DNA from: a bacterium | GTDB lineage: Bacteria; Actinomycetota; Thermoleophilia; Solirubrobacterales; Solirubrobacteraceae | Length of the DNA: 48,879 nucleotides | Reading direction: 5' to 3' | NCBI GenBank assembly: GCA_021323635.1 | Contig: JAJPKQ010000024.1 | Location: forward strand, 1-48,879 | In this document: positions 41,107 through 48,777 of the stretch, one piece after another | How positions within the stretch are numbered: the first letter of the stretch is position 1 | How the letters are laid out: every line of letters begins with the position of its first letter | Notes under the pieces: generated by a model | What the model was told of the DNA's origin: nothing | The model's database searches: none | The model's input: only the letters and a program-made list of their open reading frames with translations | Program-made: the position numbers and the translations under genes

Positions 41107-42714
41107 CTATACCGGCATCACGCCGCTCCGGCGCGCCGGTCGCTGCACCTGCTTGCCCGCCGCCAGCGCCAGCGCGCCAGCGACCCGCTCCCTGGTCTCA
41201 GCCGGGTCGATGACTTCGTCGATCATCGCATTGCCCGCCGCGACATAGACATCGATGCTGCGGCGAACTGCCGCCACCAGCTCCGCGCGCTTGGCCTCCG
41301 GGTCCTCGGCCTCCTCGATCGCCCTGCGCATGATGATGTTCACCGCGCCCTCCGGCCCCATCACCGAGATCTCAGCGCTCGGCCACGCGACGATCAGATC
41401 GGGCTCGAACGCGCGCCCGCACATGACGTAGTAGCCCGCGCCGTACGCCTTGCGGACGATCACCGTCACCTTCGGCACGCTCGCGTTGGATACCGCATAG
41501 AGCATCTTCGCCCCGTGGCGGATGATCCCCTGCGCCTCCACCTTGCTCCCGACCATGAAGCCCGGAACGTCCTGCAGGAACAGCAGCGGGATCGAGTAGG
41601 CGTCGCAGAGGGTGATGAAGCGCGCGGCCTTGTCCGCAGAGTCGTTCTCGATGATGCCCCCCAGGTGCTTGGGCTGGTTGGCGACGATCCCCACAGCACG
41701 CCCCTCGATCCGCGCCAGGCAGGTGATGATCGAGCGCCCGAACTGCGCTTTGATGTCGAGGTACTCGCCGCCGTCGACCAGGCGCCTGATGATCTCGTAC
41801 ATGTCATACGGCCGCCGCGGCGAGTCCGGGAGGACATCGCGCAGCTGCTCGGCGGCGCCCTCCGGCGGCCCCTTGGGCGCGGCTGCAGGCGGTGGCTCGC
41901 TGCAGCGCGAGGGGAAGTAGGAGAGGTAGCGCTTGATCGTCTCGATGCACTCCTGATCGGAGCCGACCTCGATGTCGCCCACCCCGGAGGTGCGGCAGTG
42001 CACCTGGGAGCCGCCAAGCTCCTCCTGGCTGATCTCCTCCCCGGTCACCGCCTTGACAAGATGCGGCCCGGCCAGCGCCATCGAGCCGCGGCCCTTGACC
42101 ATCAGCACAACGTCGGCGAGGGCGGGGATGTATGCCGTGCCCGCCGCACAGGGCCCCATCAGGGCGGCAACCTGCGGCACGACGCCGCTCATCTGAGCCT
42201 CCTCGCGGAACAGCGCTCCGGTGCCCGCAAAGAGCGAGCCGGCGGCCTCCTGGATGCGCGCGCCCGCCGAGTCAAGCAGCCAGATCATTGGGACGCGCTC
42301 GCGCAGAGCAAGCTCGCGCAGCCGCGCCACCTTCATCTCGCCGGTCGCTCCCATCGAGCCCGCCATCACCGTGAAGTCGTAGGCGGCGACGCAGACCGGG
42401 CGCCCCTCAACGTTGCCGTAGCCGCAGATCACGCCGTCCGCGGGCGCCTCCACGTCGCGCAGCGCCGCCTGGGAGAAGTGCGGCCGCCCGTGGATGCCAA
42501 GCTCGCAGAAGCTGCCCCCATCGAGCAGCAGCGCGATCCGCTCGCGGGCGGTCAGCTTTCCTTCGGAGTGCTGCTTGGCAATCTTCTCCTCGCCCCCGCC
42601 GCCAAGCGCGCGCTCTCGGCGCTCTGCCAGCTGCTCGAGCGCGGCCGCCATCGGCGAGCGCGCGACCTGCTGCCCCCCGGCGCCATCCGCCTCTGCCTGC
42701 CGGCGCTCAGGCAT
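41107..42714 (-). CDS. Acyl-CoA carboxylase carboxyltransferase (beta) subunit
   Basis: 535 residues from ATG 42714, overlapping the hydratase stop by eight bases. The open frame extends 85 codons further upstream through the hydratase gene, but that part is a shadow. PccB/MccB-type: KLTARERIALLLDGGSFCEL, VAAYDFTVMAGSMGATGEMK, LLDSAGARIQEAAGSLFAGT, CAAGTAYIPALADVVLM, TGEEISQEELGGSQVHCRTS, GFMVGSKVEAQGIIRHGAKM and RKAYGAGYYVMCGRAFEPDL. Substrate could be propionyl-, methylcrotonyl- or geranyl-like acyl-CoA; the neighbouring hydratase and acyl-CoA dehydrogenase favour a leucine/terpenoid-type route. The biotin-carrying alpha subunit is not in the window. Confidence 0.92.
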   Translation of the reverse strand: MPERRQAEADGAGGQQVARSPMAAALEQLAERRERALGGGGEEKIAKQHSEGKLTARERIALLLDGGSFCELGIHGRPHFSQAALRDVEAPADGVICGYGNVEGRPVCVAAYDFTVMAGSMGATGEMKVARLRELALRERVPMIWLLDSAGARIQEAAGSLFAGTGALFREEAQMSGVVPQVAALMGPCAAGTAYIPALADVVLMVKGRGSMALAGPHLVKAVTGEEISQEELGGSQVHCRTSGVGDIEVGSDQECIETIKRYLSYFPSRCSEPPPAAAPKGPPEGAAEQLRDVLPDSPRRPYDMYEIIRRLVDGGEYLDIKAQFGRSIITCLARIEGRAVGIVANQPKHLGGIIENDSADKAARFITLCDAYSIPLLFLQDVPGFMVGSKVEAQGIIRHGAKMLYAVSNASVPKVTVIVRKAYGAGYYVMCGRAFEPDLIVAWPSAEISVMGPEGAVNIIMRRAIEEAEDPEAKRAELVAAVRRSIDVYVAAGNAMIDEVIDPAETRERVAGALALAAGKQVQRPARRSGVMPV

Positions 42715-43495
42715 CGCGCCACCGGGGCTCGCGCTTCTCGAAGAAGGCGGCCACGCCCTCGCGGATGTCATCGCTGGAGAGGGCGAGCGAGAGCTGCGAG
42801 CGCAGATAGGCGAGAGCCTCATCGAGCTCCATCTCCGCCTGCGCGGCCATCGCTTCCTTGCCCAGGCGCATGATCGCTCGCGAGCGTCCCGCCAGCGCGA
42901 GCGCCCACTCGGCGACGAGCCCGTCGAGCTCCTCGGCCGCCACCACGCGGTTGACGATCCCCGCCGCAAGCGCCTCGGTCGCGGAGATGCGCTCGCCGAG
43001 CAGCGCCAGCTCGCTCGCCTTCTTGCGCGGCACGTTGCGATAGAGCAGCGCCATCACCATGAACGGAAAGGCGCCCACCTTGATCTCCGGCAGCCCGAAG
43101 GTGGCCTCCTCGCTCGCCACCACCAGGTCACAGGCGAGCGCGATCCCGAGCGCGCCCGCGAGCACGTGGCCGCGCGCAGCGCAGATCGTCGGCTTGGGGT
43201 AGGAGAGCAGCGTGCGGAAGAGCGAGACGAAGAGCTCCGTGCCGAAGTGCTTCTCAAGCAGCGTGCTCTCCGCTGCGAAGCCGGCCAGGTTCGCGCCCGA
43301 GGAGAAGACGCGCTCATCCGTGGAGCCGAGCACGACGCAGCGCACCGCATCGTCTCCGGCGGCGCCGGCGAGCGCGGTCGTGAGCTCCGCCAGCAGCTGC
43401 GCAGAGAGCGCGTTGCGGCTCTCGGGCTGATCGAGGGCGATGCTCGCCACGCCCTGCTCGCTGATCTGATAGCGGATGGTGTTGTACGTGCTCAT
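42707..43495 (-). CDS. Enoyl-CoA hydratase/isomerase family protein
   Basis: 262 residues, crotonase fold. ATG at 43495; upstream codons in the frame are in the regulatory region. YQISEQGVASIALDQPESRN, the CoA/oxyanion segment FSSGANLAGFA, KPTICAARGHVLAGALGIAL with the second oxyanion Gly, ACDLVVASEEATFGLPEIKV with catalytic-position Glu, and a helical C-terminus ending FEKREPRW. First gene of the minus-strand acyl-CoA operon; divergent from the acyl-CoA dehydrogenase at 43666. TAGGAT (43562-43557) is a candidate -10 that would give a leader of about 55 bases. Confidence 0.92.
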   Translation of the reverse strand: MSTYNTIRYQISEQGVASIALDQPESRNALSAQLLAELTTALAGAAGDDAVRCVVLGSTDERVFSSGANLAGFAAESTLLEKHFGTELFVSLFRTLLSYPKPTICAARGHVLAGALGIALACDLVVASEEATFGLPEIKVGAFPFMVMALLYRNVPRKKASELALLGERISATEALAAGIVNRVVAAEELDGLVAEWALALAGRSRAIMRLGKEAMAAQAEMELDEALAYLRSQLSLALSSDDIREGVAAFFEKREPRWRDA

Positions 43496-43543
43496 CGGTG
43501 GCTGGCGCGCTCCCCGCTGCCGGCGGCGGCAGTGGGCAGTGTA

Positions 43544-43559
43544 GATAAGGATCGTTATC
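43544..43559. promoter_or_regulatory. 16-bp palindromic operator candidate between divergent acyl-CoA genes
   Basis: GATAAGGATCGTTATC, with seven of eight base pairs symmetrical. It overlaps the minus-strand -10 candidate TAGGAT (43562-43557) of the hydratase operon and abuts plus-strand candidates TATCCT (43556-43561) and TATGCT (43561-43566) for the dehydrogenase gene. One repressor bound here would block both directions. Size and symmetry fit TetR-family operators. It stands out as AT-rich in GC-rich DNA. Confidence 0.65.
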
Positions 43560-43665
43560 CTATGCTGCGCGCCTGCCTCGAAGGCTGCCGGCCGCGAGTG
43601 CTGCCCTGCAGGCAGCCGGGCGCCTGTCAACGAGATCCAACGCCACCAGGAGGCGAAAGCAAAAG

Positions 43666-44850
43666 ATGGCCACCGCCGATGTCTTGAAGCCCGACCACGC
43701 GGCGCCCAGGCGCCACTTCATCTTCACCGAGGAGCATGAGCGGCTGCGCGAGTCGATCGGCTCCTTCGTCGAACGCGAGCTGGCCCCGCATGCGGCGGAG
43801 TTCGAGCAGAGCACCTTCGACGACTGGGTCTTCCAGCGCATGGGCGAGCTTGGCTTCCTGGGCCTCTCGATGCCCGAGCGCTACGGTGGCCAGGGCGGCG
43901 ACTACTTCTGCAACATCGTGCTCTCCGAGGAGATGGCAAAGGCCAACTGCGGCGGGCTGGCGATGGGCGTCGCAGTGCACACGGACATGGTCATGCCGCC
44001 GCTGCACAGCTTCGGCAGCGAGGAGCAGAAGCAGCGCTTCCTCGTCCCGGCCATCCGCGGCGAGCAGATCGCCTGCCTGGGCATAACCGAGCCGGATGCC
44101 GGCTCCGACGTCGCAGGCATCAAGACCCGCGCCGTCAGGGACGGCGACGAGTACGTCATCAACGGCTCCAAGACATACATCACCAACGGCCACCGCGCGC
44201 ACTTCATCCTGCTGGTGACCAAGACCGACCCCGACGCCGGCTACGACGGCTTCTCGCTTTTCCTGGTGCCGATGGACACCCCGGGAGTGATCCGGGAGAA
44301 GCGCCTGGAGAAGCTCGGCATGCACGCCTCCGACACCGCCCTGCTGGCCTTCCAGGATGTGCGCGTCCCCGCCGAGAACCTGCTCGGGCAGGAGGGCAAG
44401 GGCTTCTACCACATCATGTGGGAGCTGCAGGGGGAGCGGCTGGTCAGCGCCTGCGGCTGCGTCGCGGGCGCGCAGCGATGCTTTGACCAAACCCTGCGCT
44501 ACGCCCAGGAGCGCTCAGCCTTCGGGCGCAAGATCGCAAGCTTCCAGACGATCCGCCACAAGTTTGCCGACATGGCAACGAAGATCGAGGCCGCCCGCCA
44601 GATGGTCTATGCGACCGCGTGGCGCTTCGCTGCCGGCGAGTACCCGGTGCGGGAGATCACGATGTCCAAGCTCTTTGCCTCCCGAGTGGCCTGCGAGGTC
44701 GCTGACGAGTGCCTGCAGATCCACGGCGGCGCAGGCTACATGAAGGAGTACGGGATCGAGCGTGCCTGGCGTGACATGCGCCTCTTCCGCATCGGCGCCG
44801 GCACCGACGAGATCATGCTCGAGGTGATCGGGCGCTCCTACGGCATCTGA
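43666..44850 (+). CDS. Acyl-CoA dehydrogenase (LCAD/AtuD-like)
   Basis: 394 residues, FAD-dependent. FIFTEEHERLRESIGSFVER at the start; GVAVHTDMVMPPLHSFGS; CLGITEPDAGSDVAGIKTRA; LGMHASDTALLAFQDVRVPA; WELQGERL, with the catalytic Glu at the LCAD/isovaleryl-type position; and QIHGGAGYMKEYGIERAWRD with IGAGTDEIMLEVIGRS. The VHTDM and LGMHASDT segments resemble citronellyl-CoA dehydrogenase AtuD, so a branched or terpenoid acyl-CoA is plausible, but long-chain acyl-CoA cannot be excluded. CCAGGAGGCG precedes the ATG at 43666. Divergent from the hydratase-carboxyltransferase operon across a shared palindrome; probably co-regulated. Confidence 0.93.
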   Translation: MATADVLKPDHAAPRRHFIFTEEHERLRESIGSFVERELAPHAAEFEQSTFDDWVFQRMGELGFLGLSMPERYGGQGGDYFCNIVLSEEMAKANCGGLAMGVAVHTDMVMPPLHSFGSEEQKQRFLVPAIRGEQIACLGITEPDAGSDVAGIKTRAVRDGDEYVINGSKTYITNGHRAHFILLVTKTDPDAGYDGFSLFLVPMDTPGVIREKRLEKLGMHASDTALLAFQDVRVPAENLLGQEGKGFYHIMWELQGERLVSACGCVAGAQRCFDQTLRYAQERSAFGRKIASFQTIRHKFADMATKIEAARQMVYATAWRFAAGEYPVREITMSKLFASRVACEVADECLQIHGGAGYMKEYGIERAWRDMRLFRIGAGTDEIMLEVIGRSYGI

Positions 44851-44995
44851 GCGCTCCTGCGCCGCCGCTGCACATCGATCGAGCCGCGCCCCGGCAGATG
44901 CCTCGTGCAGGGGGCGCGTCAGCTAGCGGCTACAACAGCCGTCCAGCGCATCCACCCGCACGCGAGGATCGCGGCGCACTGCCGAGTCTCTCCTC

Positions 44996-45853
44996 GTGGC
45001 GCATCAAGGACCAGCGACGCTTGGCCTACCGCAGGCTCCCGCTCGGCGCGCAGCGGCCCTGCTGCTTGCCGCCGCCTGCCTTCTGCTCGGCAGCCTCCTT
45101 GCCCCCTCGGCGCTTGCGCACAGCGATGCCCACATCGCAAGCGCGCATGCGCACCGCCGCGGAGCGCATCGTCATGCGCGGCTGCGCCGCCGCGCCCACA
45201 GCAGCCCCCACCGCCGCCATCGGCGCAGCCACGCCCACGGCCGCCACAGCCACAGGGCTCGCCGTAATCATCCCCATCGCCGGCACGCCCGCGCCAAGGC
45301 CAGGCACGCCGCGCGGCGCGCACAGGCGGCGCGCCGCCCCACCCATGCAAGGCTCTCACGACTCGCAAACGCAACGTGCGAAAACACGTCGATCATGCCG
45401 ACGGAAGAAGACATCGCGATCGTGCGCGCGGCGATCCTCTGCCTCGTCAACCGTGAACGCGCACGGGCCGGCGAGCTGCCGCTGCGCATCGACGGGCGCA
45501 TGCAGCTTGCCTCCCAGCGCCACAGCGAAGAAATGGTCGCCCAGGACTACTTCGAACACGACTCGCCCAGCGGCCAGTCCGTCGCCGATCGCATGCGCTC
45601 AAGCGGCTACATCTACAGCGATCGCGTCGGCTTTGAACTGGGCGAGAACATCGCCTGGGGAACGCTCTCGGACGCCACTCCGGCCTCGATCGTCGAAGCC
45701 TGGATGGCCTCCCCCGGCCATCGCGAAAACATCCTCGAACGGCGCTACGCAGACACCGGCATCGGCGTGGTCGCCCACCTGCCCGCCTCGCTAGGCGAAG
45801 GCCACCGCGGCGCGGTCTACACCCAGGACTTCGGGCGCATCGTCCGCCCATAA
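44996..45853 (+). CDS. Secreted CAP-domain protein with His/Arg-rich spacer
   Basis: 285 residues from GTG 44996. A signal peptide (RRAAALLLAAACLLLGSLLA ending PSALA) is followed by about 75 residues made mostly of His, Arg, Ala and Ser (for example HAHRRGAHRHARLRRRAHSS and HRRHRRSHAHGRHSH). The CAP/SCP domain begins near residue 135: ILCLVNRERARAGELPLRID, LASQRHSEEMVAQDYFEHDS, GENIAWGTLS and WMASPGHRENILERRYADTG, with the putative cavity His and Glu residues. CAP proteins bind lipids or metals and act outside the cell. The spacer could bind metal or anionic wall polymers. Start is uncertain: no ribosome binding site is visible. GAA is used often, as in the beta-helix gene. Confidence 0.82.
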   Translation: MAHQGPATLGLPQAPARRAAALLLAAACLLLGSLLAPSALAHSDAHIASAHAHRRGAHRHARLRRRAHSSPHRRHRRSHAHGRHSHRARRNHPHRRHARAKARHAARRAQAARRPTHARLSRLANATCENTSIMPTEEDIAIVRAAILCLVNRERARAGELPLRIDGRMQLASQRHSEEMVAQDYFEHDSPSGQSVADRMRSSGYIYSDRVGFELGENIAWGTLSDATPASIVEAWMASPGHRENILERRYADTGIGVVAHLPASLGEGHRGAVYTQDFGRIVRP

Positions 45854-46018
45854 GCCGTCGCCCGCCGGCAGGCGCGCGCGCCCTCCGCGCCCCGATAAGC
45901 TCCCGTGCCGACCGCCGAGCGGCTCGCCGCGCGCCTGCGCGCCGGGCCTCTGCTTGGCGGCGGCGACCGGCGATCGGCTCCGGGAGCCTGACCACGACCA
46001 AAAGGAGAAGCAAGCAAC

Positions 46019-46849
46019 ATGGGCTTACTGGACGGCAAATCCGCGATCGTGACCGGATCGGCGCGCGGAATCGGCCGCGCCACCGCAGAGATCCTGGCCG
46101 CAGAGGGGGCGCAGGTCCTGATCAACGACCTCGACGCCGATCTCGCACAGCAGGCCGCCGCTGAGATCTCCGGCGAGACGGCTGTCTTCGCGGGCGACCT
46201 CACCAAGGGCGAGGCGCCCGACCGGCTGGTGCAGAGCGCCATCGACGCCTTCGGGAAGATCGACATCATCGTCAACAACGCCGGCTACACGCGCGACGAG
46301 GTCATTCACAGGATGACCGACGAGCAGTTCCAGGCGATGCTCGACATCCACCTGATCGTGCCCTTCAAGATCGTGCGCGCAGCGGCGCCGCACCTGCGCG
46401 AGCCCGCCAAGAAGGAGCGCGAGGAAGGCCGGGAGGTCTTCCGCAAGATCGTCAACGTCTCCTCCACCTCGGGCACCTTCGGCAACTCCGGGCAGGCCAA
46501 CTACTCGGCTGCGAAGGCCGGCGTGGTCGGCCTCACCAAGACGCTTGCCAAGGAGTGGGGCCAGTTCAAGGTCAACGTCAACGCGGTTGCCTTCGGCTTC
46601 ATCGAGACCCGCCTGACCGCCGCCAAGCAGGATCAGAACGTGATGGAGATCGGCGGCGAGACGGTTCAGCTTGGCATTCCCGAGCAGATGCGCAACCTCG
46701 CGGCGATGCTGATACCGCTGGGGCGCCCAGGAACGCCGCAGGAGGCGGCAGGCGGCATCTTCATGCTCTGCTCGCCCTGGTCGAACTACATCCACGGTCA
46801 GGTCCTGCACGTGACCGGCGGCATGTTCGGCGGCATGTCCGCGACCTGA
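46019..46849 (+). CDS. Short-chain dehydrogenase/reductase (FabG-like)
   Basis: 276 residues. AAAAGGAG upstream of ATG 46019. Classical SDR: IVTGSARGIGRATAEILAAE, VNNAGYTRDEVIHRMTDEQF, and the catalytic Ser...Tyr-x3-Lys in SSTSGTFGNSGQANYSAAKA; then NAVAFGFIETRLTA and a C-terminal IHGQVLHVTGGMFGGM. The substrate loop is extended by a Lys/Glu-rich insert (REPAKKEREEGREVF). It sits downstream of the acyl-CoA gene cluster and may reduce or oxidise a 3-oxoacyl/3-hydroxyacyl-CoA, but this is inference from position. Confidence 0.92.
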   Translation: MGLLDGKSAIVTGSARGIGRATAEILAAEGAQVLINDLDADLAQQAAAEISGETAVFAGDLTKGEAPDRLVQSAIDAFGKIDIIVNNAGYTRDEVIHRMTDEQFQAMLDIHLIVPFKIVRAAAPHLREPAKKEREEGREVFRKIVNVSSTSGTFGNSGQANYSAAKAGVVGLTKTLAKEWGQFKVNVNAVAFGFIETRLTAAKQDQNVMEIGGETVQLGIPEQMRNLAAMLIPLGRPGTPQEAAGGIFMLCSPWSNYIHGQVLHVTGGMFGGMSAT

Positions 46850-46869
46850 GCGCGGCTTCAAGCAGCTTG

Positions 46870-47667
46870 CTAGCGGCGCGCCGCCGGCTCGGCCTCGACC
46901 GGCCTGCGGCGCGCCGCACGCCGTGCCGCGCGCGCGCCGTGCAGAGCCGCGCGCCGGCCGCTCTGCGCAAGGGCTGAGTAGAGCCTCTTGATCTCCGCCA
47001 GCACCTCGTCAGCTACCGCCTGCTGGAGCTCGCGATCGGGGCTCTCGATGCGCTCGTAGCGGATCGGGTCGCCGTAGGCGACCGTCACCTGCGGAAACTG
47101 CAGGCGCTTCCAATTGCGCACGTGCGAGGAGCCGTAGACGGCGATCGGCACGACCGGGACGCCCGTTTCGAGGGCCAGCCGCCCGATGCCACGCCGTGCG
47201 CGCTCCGAGAGGCTGCCCGTGCGCGAGCGTCCGCCCTCCGGGTACATCAGCACCGCGCTGCCGCGCTCCAGCAGCGTCTTGGCGGTGATGAAGGTCTCCT
47301 CGTCCGCTGCTCCCCTTCGCACCGGGAAGACGCCGCCGTGCGTGTAGATGATCTGCATCGGCAGCTTGAAGAGCTGCGACTTGGCCATGAAGCGGATCTT
47401 CCGTCGCAGGTAGCAGCCGACCAGGAAGTGATCCATGAAGGAGAAGTGGTTTGGCGCAAGGATCACAGGCCCGCTGCGCGGAACCTTCTCGACGTCAATC
47501 GCGCGCGTACGCAGCAGCGTGTAGGCGTAGATCGAGGTGATGATGCGCGTCAGCTCATACGCCCAGTCCGGTTCGCGCGAGCGCGCGCGAGCGTGGAAGC
47601 GGTCGAAATGCTCTTTGGGGCGCGGATCGGTGTAGATCTGCGGGCGCATCGGCGCAAGGTCGCTCAT
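46870..47667 (-). CDS. plsC: 1-acyl-sn-glycerol-3-phosphate acyltransferase family protein
   Basis: About 265 residues from ATG 47667, which has AGAAGG upstream (GTG 47670 is possible). PlsC/LPLAT motifs: I, APNHFSFMD (NH-x4-D); II, GGVFPVRRG; III, LMYPEGGRSRTG; IV, VPVVPIAVYG. Transfers an acyl chain to lysophosphatidate or a related lysolipid at the membrane. The N-terminal DPRPKEHFDRFHARARSREP is typical of actinobacterial members; the C-terminus is Arg/Ala-rich and basic. Convergent with the SDR gene, 20 bases apart. It could be a lysolipid acyltransferase other than PlsC proper. Confidence 0.92.
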   Translation of the reverse strand: MSDLAPMRPQIYTDPRPKEHFDRFHARARSREPDWAYELTRIITSIYAYTLLRTRAIDVEKVPRSGPVILAPNHFSFMDHFLVGCYLRRKIRFMAKSQLFKLPMQIIYTHGGVFPVRRGAADEETFITAKTLLERGSAVLMYPEGGRSRTGSLSERARRGIGRLALETGVPVVPIAVYGSSHVRNWKRLQFPQVTVAYGDPIRYERIESPDRELQQAVADEVLAEIKRLYSALAQSGRRAALHGARAARRAARRRPVEAEPAARR

Positions 47668-47805
47668 CACAACCTTCTACAGCGACTCGCGCAAACCGTT
47701 ACGCACAGGCGTCCGCCACGACCGCGCCAAGGGCCCTCGCCGCGCGCTGCCACCGCGATCGCCGCTGGCCGGCGCAGGAGGCCCCACGCGGGCTTCCGGC
47801 ATGAT

Positions 47806-47884
47806 GATGCAGATTTACTTGGAATAATTTGCATCTGTTTGCAGATTTTGCCGCGAATATCTGCATTGCAGCTACGATCGACGC
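47806..47884 (+). promoter_or_regulatory. AT-rich promoter region with repeated GCAGAT/ATCTGC half-sites
   Basis: GATGCAGAT (47806-47814), TGCATCTG (47830-47837), GCAGAT (47841-47846) and ATCTGCA (47859-47865) occur within 60 bases; ATCTG-TTTG-CAGAT (47833-47846) is a perfect inverted repeat. TACGAT (47873-47878) ends six bases before position 47885. This looks like an autoregulated promoter of the ATPase gene that follows. Confidence 0.5.
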
Positions 47885-48777
47885 GTCAATGACGGCCAGC
47901 TTGCTCGCCTGCTGAGCGCAACCAACAGCTGCTGGCGCGATCCATCCTGGCAGCGCGGCGATCGCGACCTCAGGCGGATCTCCGAAGCTGCCCTCAACTA
48001 CGTCCCTCGCCCGCTGCACGACATCGCTCCCCCCGGCCTCTGCGTGCTGCGCGGTCCACGACGCGTGGGAAAGAGCGTCGAGATCAAGCGCGCCATCGCG
48101 GAGCTGGTCGACGGTGGCGTGAACCCGCGTCGCATCATCCACTTCGCCTGCGACGAGCTCCGCAGGGGCGACCTGCAGCGACTGGTGCGCAGCGCACGAG
48201 ACGTGCTCACGCACGGCGTCGTTGAGCCACGCTACTGGTTTCTCGACGAGATCACAGGTGTGCCCGAGTGGCCCGAGGCGATCAAGTGGCTGCGGGACAA
48301 TACAGCGCTTATCGAAGACTGCGTGGTCCTCGGCGGCTCCTCCGCGCGCGGCCTGGCGGAGGCGCAAAAGCAGCTTGCCGGTCGCCGTGGCGGCGCCAAG
48401 GACTCCGATCGCCTGCGGCGCGTCGGCGGCTTTCCACGCGCCGTCAGCGACCAGATCCATCATGGCCACGTGCAGGCTGACTTCATCGACGACCTGTGGA
48501 ATGTCGCAGCGGGCGAAGCTCTGCGGCGCTCTGCCACGACCCCCGGGCAGATGGGCGCGCTGCTCGATCGCCTCGCGCGAAGCCTTGGAACGCCGCTGGC
48601 GGTCGAGTCGGCGCGCTCCGACATGGGCGTCGCCAGCCCGCATACCGCGCTCGCGCGTATTGAGGATCTCATCCTCGCCTACCTGATCTGGCCCTGCCAC
48701 CTCAGCGATGGTCGAGCGCCGCGGCTCTCTGCGCGATCGAAGTACTACTTTGTCGATCCGCTGCTGGCGCGCCTAGC
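47885..48777 (+). pseudogene. Decayed AAA-family ATPase gene (AAA_14/DUF4143 type)
   Basis: The frame reads NDGQLARLLSATNSCWRDP, then the Walker A VLRGPRRVGKS (48044-48076), the Walker B-like RYWFLDEITGVPEWP, IKWLRDNTALIEDCVVLGGS, AGRRGGAKDSDRL, VGGFPRAVSDQIHHGHVQAD and YYFVDPLLARLA. Three lesions are apparent. First, the position of the start codon, six bases after TACGAT, is GTC instead of GTG; the only good in-frame start is GTG 48044, inside Walker A. Second, AKDSDRL joins directly to RRVGGFPRAV, whereas intact homologues as I recall them have about 65 residues between. Third, an IS481-type element cuts the gene after ARLA, at 48778. Such ATPases are usually single-gene units of unknown role, often likened to mobile or toxin-antitoxin-like genes. 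Confidence 0.8.

Noticed and set aside
42715-42969. 85-codon N-terminal extension of the carboxyltransferase
   Set aside because: It lies within the enoyl-CoA hydratase gene in another frame and is an Arg/Ser-rich shadow.
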